Assembly (NCBI GenBank): GCA_907165065.1
Contig: OU015533.1
Coordinates: 30,148,578-30,212,577 of the forward strand
Source: Caprimulgus europaeus
Lineage: Eukaryota > Chordata > Aves > Caprimulgiformes > Caprimulgidae
Direction: 5' to 3'
DNA: 64,000 bases
A model generated the notes under the pieces. The model saw nothing but the letters and a program-made list of their open reading frames with translations, was not told the DNA's origin and ran no database searches. Numbering within the stretch: the first letter of the stretch is position 1; every line of letters begins with the position of its first letter. Of the stretch, positions 13,346 to 24,603 are shown in pieces. A program made the translations under genes and the position numbers.

Positions 13346-15779
13346 GATGCCATCTGTTATAGGAGTCTGAAATGAGACTGTTTCTTTTGACTATAAATAT
13401 ATTGAACAGAATATATTGGGAAATACAACCCTCTTATGTTTCTATTTTTCTATTCCTGGTTACCACTGTGTGTCCCCAGAAAATCCTGTCCCAGGTTGCA
13501 GTAATAAATCCTTATAGGTAGGAAACACAAATGGATCTATGTTGAAAGTGATGGCTATATTGCATCAGAGGTTGGAAATCTGTCATGTACAGAATCTTCT
13601 TCACAAGGGTTTGAGGTATGAGAATCAATTCTTCTTTGAAATTGATGTTATTTCCGTACTCTATCTTAAAACAGAACAAAAATGCTAATGTCTTTCCAAA
13701 ATTATGACCTCTCCTAAGGAAGAGAAGGACAAAAAAAAATAGAAGAGTTTAGCACTCTAGGCATTTATGCACACCCACAGCACAGCAAAGATACTTGCCT
13801 TTCCCCAGCCCCTAAATTAGCGTTTCTGGGGTTATTCTGGTGTGCTCAAAATGTCCTGTTCTAAAGAGAGGCGTGCTGGAAGGGTTAGGAAGAGACAGTT
13901 ATGAGGCAGTCAGAGCTGGAAGCCAGTGCCAAAGGTTTAGCAGATTTTGGATCATGTGCATGTCTGACACTTCCTTGCTAGTCCTGCTCTGTCCTCTTCT
14001 GAGGTCCAAATGCACTCAAGGTTGCTTTTTGGGGCAGCCTGTGTAAGAATGATCTGTTTCCTGGCTTGTCAGGTTCACTCAAAAGATGCTGTGATGAAAG
14101 AAAGAGATATTAAAGTTTACCTTGCTTTTAGAGATTGTCAGCCTACTTGTGTCCTTCATCTGCGTGTTCCCCTTGGGAGCCTTTTTCCAAGTGTCTTTGA
14201 AGCTGGACTGTTATTACTTTGGGAACAGGCCCTAGACAAACTGCAAAATATTGAGTTATTTAGTGCCATTAGTCATCTTGTAGAAGAAAGAATTATGAAC
14301 AGTGGTTTCAAGTTGCTTTTTTACAAATGTTCCTGCAGACAAGAGAATTTTACTAGTTAATGAATCAGCTCAAGCTGCTAAAATTCTTATTGAATTAGTC
14401 TCAAGCATTTAAATAATTTCAGTGAAGGTAACTCACTGTAAGCATGGGTGCGATCCTTCATGCGAGTAGAAAAAAGAGAGGTAGAAAAGTTTTCTTTATA
14501 AAAAGGAAATTGTAGTTTCAGATGAGCATAAGTCTACTGCAGTACTTTACCGCTTTTATATTTACTCGCCATTGTAACGTAAGTGACTGGGGAGAATGTT
14601 ACTTTCTAATTACACATTGTAAAATTTTGGTTCTTCTATTATAATTATTTTGAGTCAAGTAAAAACCCCATATAGAAAATCAGCAGAATTCTTTCAAAAC
14701 TGAACTCAGCCTGGAAGTATTTATCCCAAGTCCTAGGTGCTAGAGCTGGCTGCTTTTAAAGATTCAGAACTTCACCTACCCCAGTTTTATGTCTTTCATG
14801 TTTAGCTGTTCAATGTACGTGGAGAATGAAAAGTGCTTTGGGCTGGTCATTCAAATAGTTTGTTTACTGCAGTCCAGTGTCAAAACTACTAAGCCCTGGG
14901 ATCTGTGCACACTGAGATTTTATAAAGCCTCCACATGTTTATGATGGACTCGGCCAGCCCTCAGAACTGAACTTTGCCAGATGCGTTCAGCTTGGCCCCA
15001 TTTCTATTAAAATTCATTTGTGAGAACAGGTGCTAAAATCAATTTTTTACTAGGTAAAGCTAATGAGTTGGAGACACCATCATGGTGATGGGGTGGATGT
15101 TGAAGTCCTGTAATGCATTTTGATGGCCAAAATGTGCTATTGCAGCCTCTAATATGCATCCTGGAGGACCTTATGGCAACTGTAAAATAGGAGGTTTAAA
15201 ATATGAAGCATATTTTGAAGAATTTACAATTAGTCAAAGATTGCTTTTGAAGAAAATACTGCAATATAAAGTAGCTAATTGAGCAATATAAGCCATAAAC
15301 ACCTCAGGGAAACTCTTAAAGGACACTTTTAAAGCCAACTTTGGAAATCTGCTGGAAGCTTTCTTAAAGTATTCCTGCCTCTAGCAACACTTCTTTCAAA
15401 AGCTGACAGGAATGAGGAGATTGGAGACAGAACTTTGCTTCCATGAAAGGAAGTGGTAAATTCCCTTTGACTCCCACTACTGGTCTGCTGTCATAAAACA
15501 AGGAGGTAGAGAGAACTGACAGGCACTAGTAGAGTGAGGAATAGCTTTTGGGGCCTCAGGAGGCTTCCTTTTTATGATTGTGTAAAAGTTATTTTCACAT
15601 GGACCAGGGAAGGGGAGAAAGCATGTGTTATTTTCCACTTTCCACTGCTCATTTTTTGATCTAGGTCTGTATGGCAACAGGAACAAAGATGATGAGATTA
15701 ATATGTAAATTTGAGGAAATCTTGGCTTTAGTACAGCTGTTGATGAAACTGACTCCTCATCTCTGTAGAGCCAAGGCTT
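13346..15779. other. Non-coding sequence including a candidate conserved stretch
   Basis: No gene is seen. The 116-codon frame at 14010-14360 (+) has no recognisable domain and no clear splice sites. The stretch from about 15000 to 15320 is free of simple repeats and reads like conserved vertebrate non-coding DNA (see findings), but this is an impression and not a measurement. Confidence 0.45.
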
Positions 15780-15875
15780 CACCTCTAGTTCTTGCAATAT
15801 TTGTACCTTTTGTCAATTTGCTTAATCTCTACCTGCATCACCTGCAAAATGGAACAATATTTTTGTAGTTCCTAG
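15780..15875 (+). repeat. Probable MIR-like (CORE-type) SINE remnant
   Basis: The segment caatttgcttaatctct, then a short gap and catcacctgcaaaatggaac, matches the best conserved part of MIR-type SINEs, where a 'cttaatctct' block is followed about 15-20 bases later by a 'tctgtaaaatggg' block. The flanks are too diverged to trace a tRNA-like head. It is an ancient remnant, not an active element. Because only two blocks are recognisable, chance similarity remains possible. Confidence 0.45.
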
Positions 15876-16921
15876 AAACCAGTTGTGGTTGTGATGTTTT
15901 CTGCAATCAGTAGATTGAAGGTGTTATATTGTCTACCTTGGAAAGATTTTGTCAAACTTCAAATGGACCATTAATCAAATTAATAAATTCTAAAGCTGCT
16001 CAAGATTACCTACTCTTTCCCTCAGCCTCTCTGTTCATCAGAGTATATTGCAAAAATCAAAGTTGTTAACATGTATCTGTTTTTAAAGTATTTCAAAGTT
16101 GGCTTTGCACCTTATAAAAAAAATTGCTAAGATTTTGCACTGTCTTCATTTTGTGTTTTTATCACTTTAAAGTTATTACTTTTATATTTTACTCCTTAAT
16201 TACAGTAGGATTTTAAAGTATATTTCAAATTTATTTAAAACTACTTTCTGGTTCTCTTGAGTTCTGTTAGCAGTGAATGAGCAGTTTTGGACAGAATTTA
16301 TTCAGCATTCATGTAATAAATGAAAAATAAGACTTCTAAATGAAGTAATTTTTATGATACTGAAATATGTTGGGCAAAAACATATTTTGAAAATGCTGAC
16401 CAACATTGCTCTTTTAATGGAAAATCCTGTTCAGTGTAGTGTGCCCAAGTGGTTACTTGGACCTGACTTCTCTTCAGGTGGTTGGTGTGGTTCCTCACAG
16501 GTACTTTTAAGATCATGGTTTTCCCTGGTGAGGCAATTATTCTGATTATGATTATGACCTCTTAAGGTTGAGGTCTGTAAATCTCTCAATTTAAAAAAAA
16601 ATTCTTCCAGTCTTTGCTTTGTACAGGATTGCGAGGAAGGTCTCTATAGAAATCATTATTCACCCCTAACAGCTGCTATGGACATATTCAGAACATAGAA
16701 GTTATCGAGGCCCCTGTGATGTGCCCGCTCTGGTGCAGTGGTTAAATAATTCACCATCAGATTAAAGAGCTGATTTGACAGACTTGAGCAGCTATTGGGA
16801 ATTGGCTGAGATATTGCCAGTGTAATTTTACCTGTATAGTAGGATTAATTATAAATCCCAATCAAGCCCTCTTTGGAGACAATGCAAGTTTCAAATGAGC
16901 CTAAAATGAGGCTAGAGATTT
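15876..16921. other. Non-coding AT-rich sequence, no gene seen
   Basis: About 1 kb of AT-rich sequence; the stretch near 16080-16220 is especially rich in A/T runs. A box-A-like string near 16731 was checked for a tRNA or SINE head, but no box B follows. Nothing else is recognisable. Confidence 0.5.
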
Positions 16922-17025
16922 GGGCTGAGATTTCCAATGCTACTTAAAGTATCTGGGAATTCAAATCCCACTGAGATGAATAGAAACTGGGCATCAAACA
17001 CTGCAGGTGGCTTGCAAATTGCAAT
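16922..17025. repeat. Possible ancient amniote interspersed repeat
   Basis: The run ctgagatttccaatgctact, followed by ggaattcaaatcccactgag and gaatagaaactgggcatc, resembles a self-complementary, very old repeat type seen in reptile and bird genomes, in which a 'gagattttcaaagg' block is followed by 'aaatcccattgaaat' and 'gggaactgggcacc' blocks. Three blocks in the expected order support the call. I cannot name the family, and the divergence is high. Confidence 0.35.
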
Positions 17026-18204
17026 CTTGCATATTAACAGTGATCTTTCAGTCCTACAGAGACTTATAAGAGGAGGTATAAAGGAAATAAACAGGGGCTC
17101 TGACTCAAGTCTGGCATCTTTGTAAAGACAGGCTACGCCACAGCACACGTGTGAAACTGCAGGCACATCCACATAGCCTGCCTAATGGGTCAGCCTGTTT
17201 GACTTCCAGTGATGTACTTCTTTATTACAAAATTACTGATTGGGCAAGGAGCTTTAATATATTAATAATCAGTGCCTTAGGCCAGGTATCAGGTGGCTTT
17301 TATTATAGCAGTCTGTGTGGTCCCACATTCAACTCCATGGGTAAAGAAGTGGAGAAACCACTGTCACCTTCATTTATTGCTCGTATCGGATAGCTGAACA
17401 AACATCTTTCAGATCTCTGGCCCATCTCTTTTGCTAAGCAGTTCCCTTCTGTATTATATCAACAAATAAGAAGGATTTCTGGCCAGAGATGGTTAACTAT
17501 TTGCATATGGACAATCCTGTTGTTAGCGTTAAAACCATTGTGATCACTCTTATCTTTATTCTCATTTTCTTAAATTGGTGTAATAAACCCCCTACAGGCA
17601 ACTCAGCACTGGAATGGACTTCAAGTATTACATCAATTAGCACTACATGTATCATGATAATTTATGTCCTGAAGGAAGCAGATAATGCCTCATCTTAAAA
17701 TAATATTTAATTAGGAAAAATAAAAAATAAAATTAGAAGTAATATTTAATTTTTAAAATAATGCCTAACAGCAGAAAGTGCTGGCCTATTTGACTACATT
17801 GCTTAAGAACCAATTGTCATGTGGAGCAAACAGGGGTCATTAAAACATGTAACATGATGATAGTTTAGTACTGGTAAAATAAGGGCATTTTTTAAACAAG
17901 GATATTTTCCCTTTTTATCTTGACTTATAGGCTTGCATGGGAATCTCATTTTTCCTTGAGAGAAGAGTCTAGTTCTCCAAGTAAACTAAGTTAATCTTGA
18001 AAATGTACATACAAAGTGCAAAACAGGAAGACCAATAAAAGGAAACCCAGATTTATTATTTTTATTAATCTCTTGATTTGGGTGACCTGGTTCATAGTCT
18101 TTTAATTTTTGGTGTACGCAGTGCAGTACTCCCTGGTGCTTTAGATCTTGAGCTGTACATGCACTGTTAATTCGCACCAGACCCTGGAAAAAAAGATTAG
18201 GTCA
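17026..18204. other. Non-coding sequence with an AT-rich patch
   Basis: No gene is seen. An octamer-type motif (atttgcat) lies at 17499-17506 in a stretch of unique sequence. An AT-rich patch at about 17695-17762 contains the 12-mer taatatttaatt twice (17701-17712 and 17740-17751). Confidence 0.5.
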
Positions 18205-18320
18205 CTCATAGGGAAAAAACTGAGAGAAATTAAATGATTTGCTGAAGTGTTGGTGCCCAGAGGAGCAGAAGTTGGTGCCCTGCTCAGAATTTCAGCTCTC
18301 CCGGGCCCAAGGTTCTTGTT
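18205..18320 (-). repeat. MIR-like (CORE-type) SINE remnant, reverse orientation
   Basis: On the plus strand the blocks gggaaaaaactgagagaaat and taaatgatttgctgaagt are followed by a 'cagaggagcagaagttggtg' block and 'cagaatttcagctctcc'. This is the order of an inverted MIR-type SINE (reverse complements of the 'cctcagtttccc', 'gggcaagtcactta', 'gtggcagagcc' and 'ttcgaatcccagctct' segments). Four blocks in the right order and spacing make the call more solid than a single match would. It is an ancient inactive copy. Confidence 0.5.
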
Positions 18321-21300
18321 TGTTAGCAGCAGGTCAACTTTTCCCTCCTGTCTCGTCTCATATTCAGCTTTCAGGTAGGTTTGCTTTTCTTCTCCATGGG
18401 CTCATTTTCTCTCTTCTTTGTGACATAAGGAGGTGCTTCAAAATATCTCTTAGCCTAAAAAAAAACTTAAGATTTTTTTTTTAACTCAGGGAGGTATTTA
18501 CAGCTCTCAGAACGTGTTTGAAAGAATTAAAAGTGAATCTTTTATGTCTTTATAACCTTGTTGCCAGAAGTGCTGAGCTTTCCGGTGGCTTCAACTGGCT
18601 TTGGTGTGAATTGTCACGACAATGACTCTCAAAAACAAGGCTAGTTTCTTTGAATACTTAAACAGATGCCTAGTTACCAAATTCCAAACTTGAAAATGTT
18701 GACTTTCGTTGTCTAGACTGGGGGCAGAAAAAAATAATTAACATTGTGAGGAATGTTTCATGTTCCCTTGAATGTTAGGGGCTAGCTACTGCAAAGTTTT
18801 CCTTTTCAACAGGCAGGATAAATTCTGGGTTAATTTAAGTTTCTTCTTTAATTGTCTGTGTCTTCACTGACTCCTTGCATCCACTCTGATTTTGCATGGC
18901 AGTGTCAGAAGGTGCCAAGGAATTCAGGACCAGATGTGCCTCTAAACTGCCACGCTCACTGTACTGTTACATTCCTTTATAGAGAAACCACATTTAGAGC
19001 ATTTTCTTTCCCCAACTCTTCAAGTTCCACTTCAGATGCACACACTGATTTGCACCTCAGTGTTATCTAAACACTCTTTGCTACAAATAGCCTCAAAGTT
19101 CAGTACTGCAGATGATAGGCATCTTCAAAGATAATCTGTGTATTAAAAGGCATTAGTATCTTGTCATCATGATAGTTTGTTTCCAGATGATCATAATTAG
19201 TAGTTTATTTGAACAATATGTCTCTTAGCTTTACACTGTCATTTTGCTTTGATTACCAGGAATGAACTTTGAAATAACTGCTGGTGCCACAGGTACAATT
19301 TCTGACTAGTCAGGGCAGGCATTTGGTCATGTGAACTGCACTTAGCTGTATTTTTTTACTGCCCTGAAAATACACTTTTCTAATGCTGGCAGTCTAGAGG
19401 TCTGCTCCTTCAAGTGCTCACGGTGGAGAAACTGTTTGCTCCAAAGAGATTAGTAGGCATTGGGATTGTGTGGGATTGGTGAGACTGAGCCCACCAAAGG
19501 AAAACCTTTGTGTGTTTTATGAATAGCTCCCATGCTAATATGTCCCAGGGCACAACAAACTTGGTGGTTTTGGCTTATTATCAGCTTGTTTGAATATGAA
19601 ACTCAAGGCAAACCTTGGAGAGTGTGAACACAGATGTGAACCCAAACCACCAAAACCAGAAGAAAAATTTGTACAACCCCATGAGAACTGAAACTAATTT
19701 TTTGTGCTGTTCTTGTCTGAAAATGAAATGCATCAAGAAATAAAACCTTCATAGTACCATCTTAGTGAAGAATTATACAGACATTAAAAATTACTTCTAA
19801 AAATGTAATTATATGCTTTGAGTGGTCAGCAGTTCCACTAAGGAAAGAAAAGAGTCCCCTGTGGGCAGGGAGGAAGCTGCCACCACTGTGCATGAGGATC
19901 ACTCAAATTATGATTCAGATTCATACCAGACTACTGCAGGTTGATTTCTTGCACTGAGTGAATGAGAAACTCAAGTTCTGGGTTTTTTGAAGGTTGACAT
20001 TACAACCAGAAACTGGATTTACTCTTCCACTGTAGGTCCCTCAATTAATAAAATCAGAGTTCATTTCCATCAAATGGCTTCAATTTCTTTCTTTTTTTTT
20101 TTAAAGCAGGGAGTGCTATAGTTGCCTCTTCCTTCTCTTCTTTACTCATCTCCCTTATTCCTTAGCAATTTGCATTTTTCAAATATTCAAGCATATTTAG
20201 AGCCCAATTGCAATCTCCAGTGGAGATGGAGGTAAACTCATTGCATGAAAAAAATTAATAAACTGATTCATGTGGGTTCATCGGCCACAGCACAGGATTC
20301 ACTAATATGCCCATAGTGATTTAATTGTGAAAAATATTAATCAATGCCTGGTTTAATTTCTTTGAGACAAGTTTAATAATTGTATTGTGGCAAGAGAAAA
20401 GAGCTCCAACAAAGATTATACTGTACTAAGGCTGACCACAAGGACAGGGTAGCCCTTACCCCAAAAGGCTGAGAGTCTGTGTAGAAACTGCAATGCATGG
20501 GCAGGAAAGCACAATAGAGACAGTACTGAACACAGGTATCTTATAGGCGTTGCAGCAGAGTGCCTGGACTGATGTGGAAGAGAACAATGCAATAGTTTTA
20601 CAGTTGCCTCCTGTTATACATGAAAGACCATGTGGGATAAAGCACAAGAAGGCTTTTCTGGGAGTGTTACAAGTGAGTAATGAACGCTTGCATTGCAAAG
20701 TGGGGGGCAGAAAGCTGTCATCATGACAGAATAAGAGATGATAAAAGTAAAGTAAAATTTGTCCTTGAAGGCTGTGAAATAATGATAACGTCTTACCAAA
20801 GTCTTTTCTAATAAAAGGCAAAAGTTGAAGAGCTATGTGAGATTAAAAATATTTTTTTTTTCTTATTTGGTGATATATATAGCTAATTGCCTGCTTTCTG
20901 AGTGTCCTGAAATTCTTGGGAAGAGACTGTCATAATCCAGTATATTCAGAAGAGGGCAGCATCAGCCTAGACAAGTGAGGAACACATTTAATTGAAGGAT
21001 TTCAGTCTAAATGGGAGAGACTCCAATAATTGTAACAAATTGTAACAAATACAATTGTTAAATTTGCTAAAATTAGAATCTAGTTTATATTCTGAGATTA
21101 AGACAAAGCAAGTCCATAATCCAGAATTACAGGAGTGTTATAATGTCTTTACAATGACATGTTAATATTTGTTTTGTTATCTTTCAATAGAAACACATTC
21201 CTTGGAGTACTGGTTACCACACCTTAGTTATAGTTATGACACCTACAGCTCTCTAATTGCAGGTCTTTTGAAACAAAAATGGAAACAGAATTTTAAAAGG

Positions 21301-21689
21301 ACCAAAATTCTGTGTATTCTGTGACTGAAGTGCTATTGAAGTCATAGGCACAGCTAATGCAAACTAGGTGTCAGTACAGTTGGGGGTGCTTTTGCTGGTC
21401 CCAAGGATCTCAATTGGTAGGAAAGCTCTCAAGGACATCAGCTGGCTTTGGATTAGGGACTGAGTTAGATGAGAGATTTGGACTAAAATAGGCAAATAGC
21501 CATGTAATTATGTGATGGTCTTAGGTGTAAGTGAATTTTCTAGAAGTTTTGACTGAACAAGGACTAGACTGAGTCCAGTGTTGCTGGGTTAGCCATTCCT
21601 CATCTAGCTGCTCATGACTAATAATGCTCCATGTGATGAGTTAAATTCTGTTCCTATAGAATGAGTCCATAAGAGATGTAACCCATTTT

Positions 21690-21815
21690 ACCACAGGATT
21701 TTACTTTAACAAAGTACTTGCAAATATGCACAAATTCCACTGATGTAAGTGATGCTTTTGTATATGCTGAAGTGTTTTGCTGAGAGTAAAACTGCAAAAG
21801 TAAGTCCAAATCCTT
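21690..21815. repeat. Possible ancient amniote repeat remnant
   Basis: The segment atgctgaagtgttttgctga, preceded by ccactgatgtaagtgatgc, resembles an old repeat common in turtles and crocodilians in which a 'catgcttaagtgctttgctga' block is diagnostic. The match covers little more than 20 bases and the rest is only loosely similar, so the confidence is low. Confidence 0.3.
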
Positions 21816-22513
21816 AGATCATCAGTATAGCAAGGCTGTCAGCCTGCACAGCGGCAATAGGTGTTATAGGAAAAACAAGTGTAAAAGTTTTTCTTTTAAG
21901 AGTTAACTAACTGTATTCTGAATCAGGACACGAGGAGATAGAGGTGTACATTGCAAACACTATTGTTCTCTTGCTGACTGCATTTTTTAAGTGTCTGGGT
22001 GATTGCGGCTTTTTTTCCTGGGTGTATTTAGAGTTCTTTGGCTGAGGAAGGTGCATCATATTTCATTTGATTCCTTTCTTAAAGGCTGAAAGAACTGGAA
22101 CATGTAAGCTGTTCTGTTTTGTGAATCTCAAGGTGGGTTATTTAACCTTGAATTATGTGTCAAAATCCTGTTTCAGCACAAAGACTGCATATGTATATGC
22201 TTAATGAATAAGACCCTAAAGGTCTGTAGAGAACCTAAGTTTATATACTCCATTAAATACAATCTTCACAGGCTAATTAGTTAGAAATTTCACCCTTGCT
22301 TATAGTATGCACCGTTTTATGGTCAATAACAGTAAAATCTATGTAAACTGTGCTCTTTATTAATAAACATTATGTGCTTCTGGCTTTCAAATAAGGAAAT
22401 GGATTACTCGTTTGTCTCTTGTGACTGGACTGCTGGCATAGTAAAATCCAAGCAATTAACATTATCACTTCATGTGAGATATGAAAGCTGTACAGATATC
22501 CTTTTTTTTTTTA

Positions 22514-22550
22514 ATAGAAAACATCCTTGTTTTCTATAAAAATAAGGATG
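22514..22550. repeat. Short inverted repeat with two alternative stems
   Basis: The arms atagaaaaca (22514-22523) and tgttttctat (22528-22537) form a perfect 10-bp stem with a 4-nt loop. A second pairing, catcctt (22522-22528) with aaggatg (22544-22550), uses part of the first hairpin, so the two cannot form together. It follows a run of 11 Ts. There is no sign that it belongs to an RNA gene. Confidence 0.5.
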
Positions 22551-23722
22551 CTAGTTCTGTGAAGAAAACATAGATTGGGAATATCCAACCTCAGAGACTT
22601 CAGGAGACGTCTGGAGTCTCTGGGGATCAGTGTTGAATAGTATCACTTTCCCCTGTATGTTACAGGCTTGGATCCAACCAAGGTTAATACTAACTAGGAC
22701 TGATTGTTAGTTACTTGTTGGATAGCTTCTGTCTGGCTTTTAGTGGATTATACCTATACCTCTTAAAACATCCTCTACAAATGGCACTGTTGGCCTTCCT
22801 CACTGAGACACTGAAGTGAAGTGATCCTGGATGTGCACCACCCTCCCCATCCCTGCAGGGGCCTCTCCGGGTTAGCATTTGAAACAAAATGGTAAAATGA
22901 ATGATCTCTATGGAGCTGTAAACTTATGTGATAAGCTGCTGTTCTGCAAACACACAGAGACATGATCATCCTTTCTATTCCAGTCCGGGAGCTCCCCAGA
23001 TGATGTGTACTTTGGGGATATATATAAATGATCAACTCATTTTAACTTTTCAGCTAAGAGGATTTTCAGTTTAAGCCAGCAGAAAATACTGGTGACCTAA
23101 TGTTTGTACTCCTTACTTCCCCATAGAGTGACATTACTGAAACAAAATGGCCACCACTCATCCTAGGGTGACAGGTTTACTGTGTGCAGTAGCAGGCACG
23201 AATGTTGTATAAAGACACACAAATACACAGCAGAGAACAAATACATTAAATAAAGGTCTCTTGTGATAGCAGTCTCGTCCTTAGCCACATTCCATAAACA
23301 GATGCTGAAAATATTTTAATAATTTAGTTAGAAAAAATTAACCTAGCAGTTCCAGTGGCTATGAGTAAGAATTTAGATTGCTTTTGTACTTTACAAATGT
23401 AGTTGTTTAGTACCAAAGGAAGGCTTTGCACTGAATGAAGAACAATGCTTTTTTGCAAAGATCTTGTCATATTTGCCCTGTCTGAAGAAAGCAGAATTTT
23501 CAACTTATGAAAATTCTGCAGTTATGAATATGGTTTTGTTTAAAATAGTAAGGCTAGCACATAGTGCATCTCCCTTCTCCCTCCAGAGGTGTTTCCAGAC
23601 CACCAAACATGGTTCTTAGATGTATGAAAAAAAATGTGAGCCAATTAGCTGAGAACTAATGACTTCAACACTTACAAATGGAGCTGTTAGGTATGGGAAA
23701 CTTGCCTTTGTCCTGTGTATTT

Positions 23723-24603
23723 CATAGAATCATAGAATGGTTTGGGTTGGAAGGGACCTTAAAGATCATCTAGTTCCAACCCCTCTGCTGTGAGCAGGGA
23801 CACCTTCCACTAGACCAGGTTGCTCAAAGCCTCATCCAACCTGGCCTTCAACACTTCCAGGGAGGGAGCATCCACAACTTCCTTGGGCAACCTGTTCCAG
23901 TGTGTGACCACCCTCACAGTGAAGAATTTATTCCTAATATCTAATCTAAGCCTACCCTCTTCCAGTTTAGAGCCATTTCCCCTTGTTCTATCGCTACCTT
24001 TGTAAAAAGTCCTTCCCCAGCTTTCTTGTAGCCCCTTCAGGTACTGGAAGGTCTCTATAAGGTCTCTCCAAAGCCTTCTCTTCTCCAGGCTGAACAGCCC
24101 CAACTCTCTCAGCCTGGCCTCACAGCAGAGGTGCTCCAGCCCTCGGATCATCCTCATGTCCCTCCTCTGGACTCGTTCTAACAGGTCCATGTCTCTCTTG
24201 TGTTGGGGGCTCCAGAACTGGACACAATACTCCAGATGGGGCCCTATAAGAGTGGAGTAGAGGAGGAGAATCCCCTCCCTCAACCTGCTGGCCACACTTT
24301 TCTTGATGCAGCTCAGGATACAGTTATTTGCCTTCTGGGCTGCAAGCGCACTTTGCTGGCTCATGCTGAGCTTCTCGTCCCACCACTCCCAAGTCCTTCT
24401 CTTCGGAGCTGGTCTCAATACACTCATTGCCCAGCCTGTATTTATGTTAGGGGTTGCCCTGACCTGGGTGCAGGACCTTGTATTTGGCCTTGTTGAACTT
24501 CATGAGGTTAGCACAGCCCCACCTCTGAAGCCTGCCAAGGTCCCTCTGGATGGCATCCCGTCCCTCCAGTGGGTCAACTGCACCACTCAGCTTGGTGTCA
24601 TGT
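23723..24603 (-). mobile_element. CR1 LINE, 5'-truncated copy
   Basis: This is a non-LTR retrotransposon copy in reverse orientation. The plus strand begins with the reverse complement of two ATTCTATG-type 3' terminal repeats (23723-23739), followed by the conserved 3' UTR, the C-terminal part of ORF2 and the start of the thumb region. The 5' end falls inside the reverse transcriptase catalytic block: the sequence equivalent to 'DTKLSGAVD' is present near 24575-24603 and the similarity then stops. Such truncation is usual for CR1, which copies itself from the 3' end by target-primed reverse transcription. The copy is well preserved, with a long frame still open (23810-24427), so it is much younger than the copy at 13.2 kb. 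No target-site duplication is evident, which is normal for CR1. Confidence 0.93.
23810..24427 (-). pseudogene. CR1 ORF2 C-terminal remnant (205 codons open)
   Basis: Translation of the minus strand gives the characteristic CR1 ORF2 tail, with recognisable segments such as [47 protein letters not shown] and THWNRLPKEVVDAPSLEV in order. ORF2 encodes the endonuclease and reverse transcriptase; only the part downstream of the polymerase domain is left here. The first roughly 15 residues (near 24390-24427) are out of frame with the family, so a frameshift lies there, and the thumb region upstream (24430-24600) is read in another frame. The stop at the 3' end is in the usual family position. It is not functional, since the endonuclease and palm domains are missing. 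Confidence 0.88.

Larger units (their letters stand above)
18321..23722. other. Non-coding unique sequence with small repeats
   Basis: About 5.4 kb with no gene. It contains several T-runs (18474-18482, 20091-20102, 20852-20861, 22502-22512), a perfect 10-bp tandem pair tgtaacaaat (21031-21050), a 10-bp-stem hairpin at 22514-22537, and a block at 20190-20420 that reads like conserved non-coding sequence. The 121-codon frame at 20456-20821 (-) overlaps another frame on the same strand and has no recognisable domain. Confidence 0.5.

Noticed and set aside
14010..14360. 116-codon frame on the plus strand
   Set aside because: Its C-terminal half looks helical, but no family is recognisable and no splice sites or relatives are seen.
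16728..16800. tRNA or SINE head suggested by a box-A-like tggtgcagtgg
   Set aside because: No box B at the right distance, no cloverleaf pairing and no SINE core behind it.
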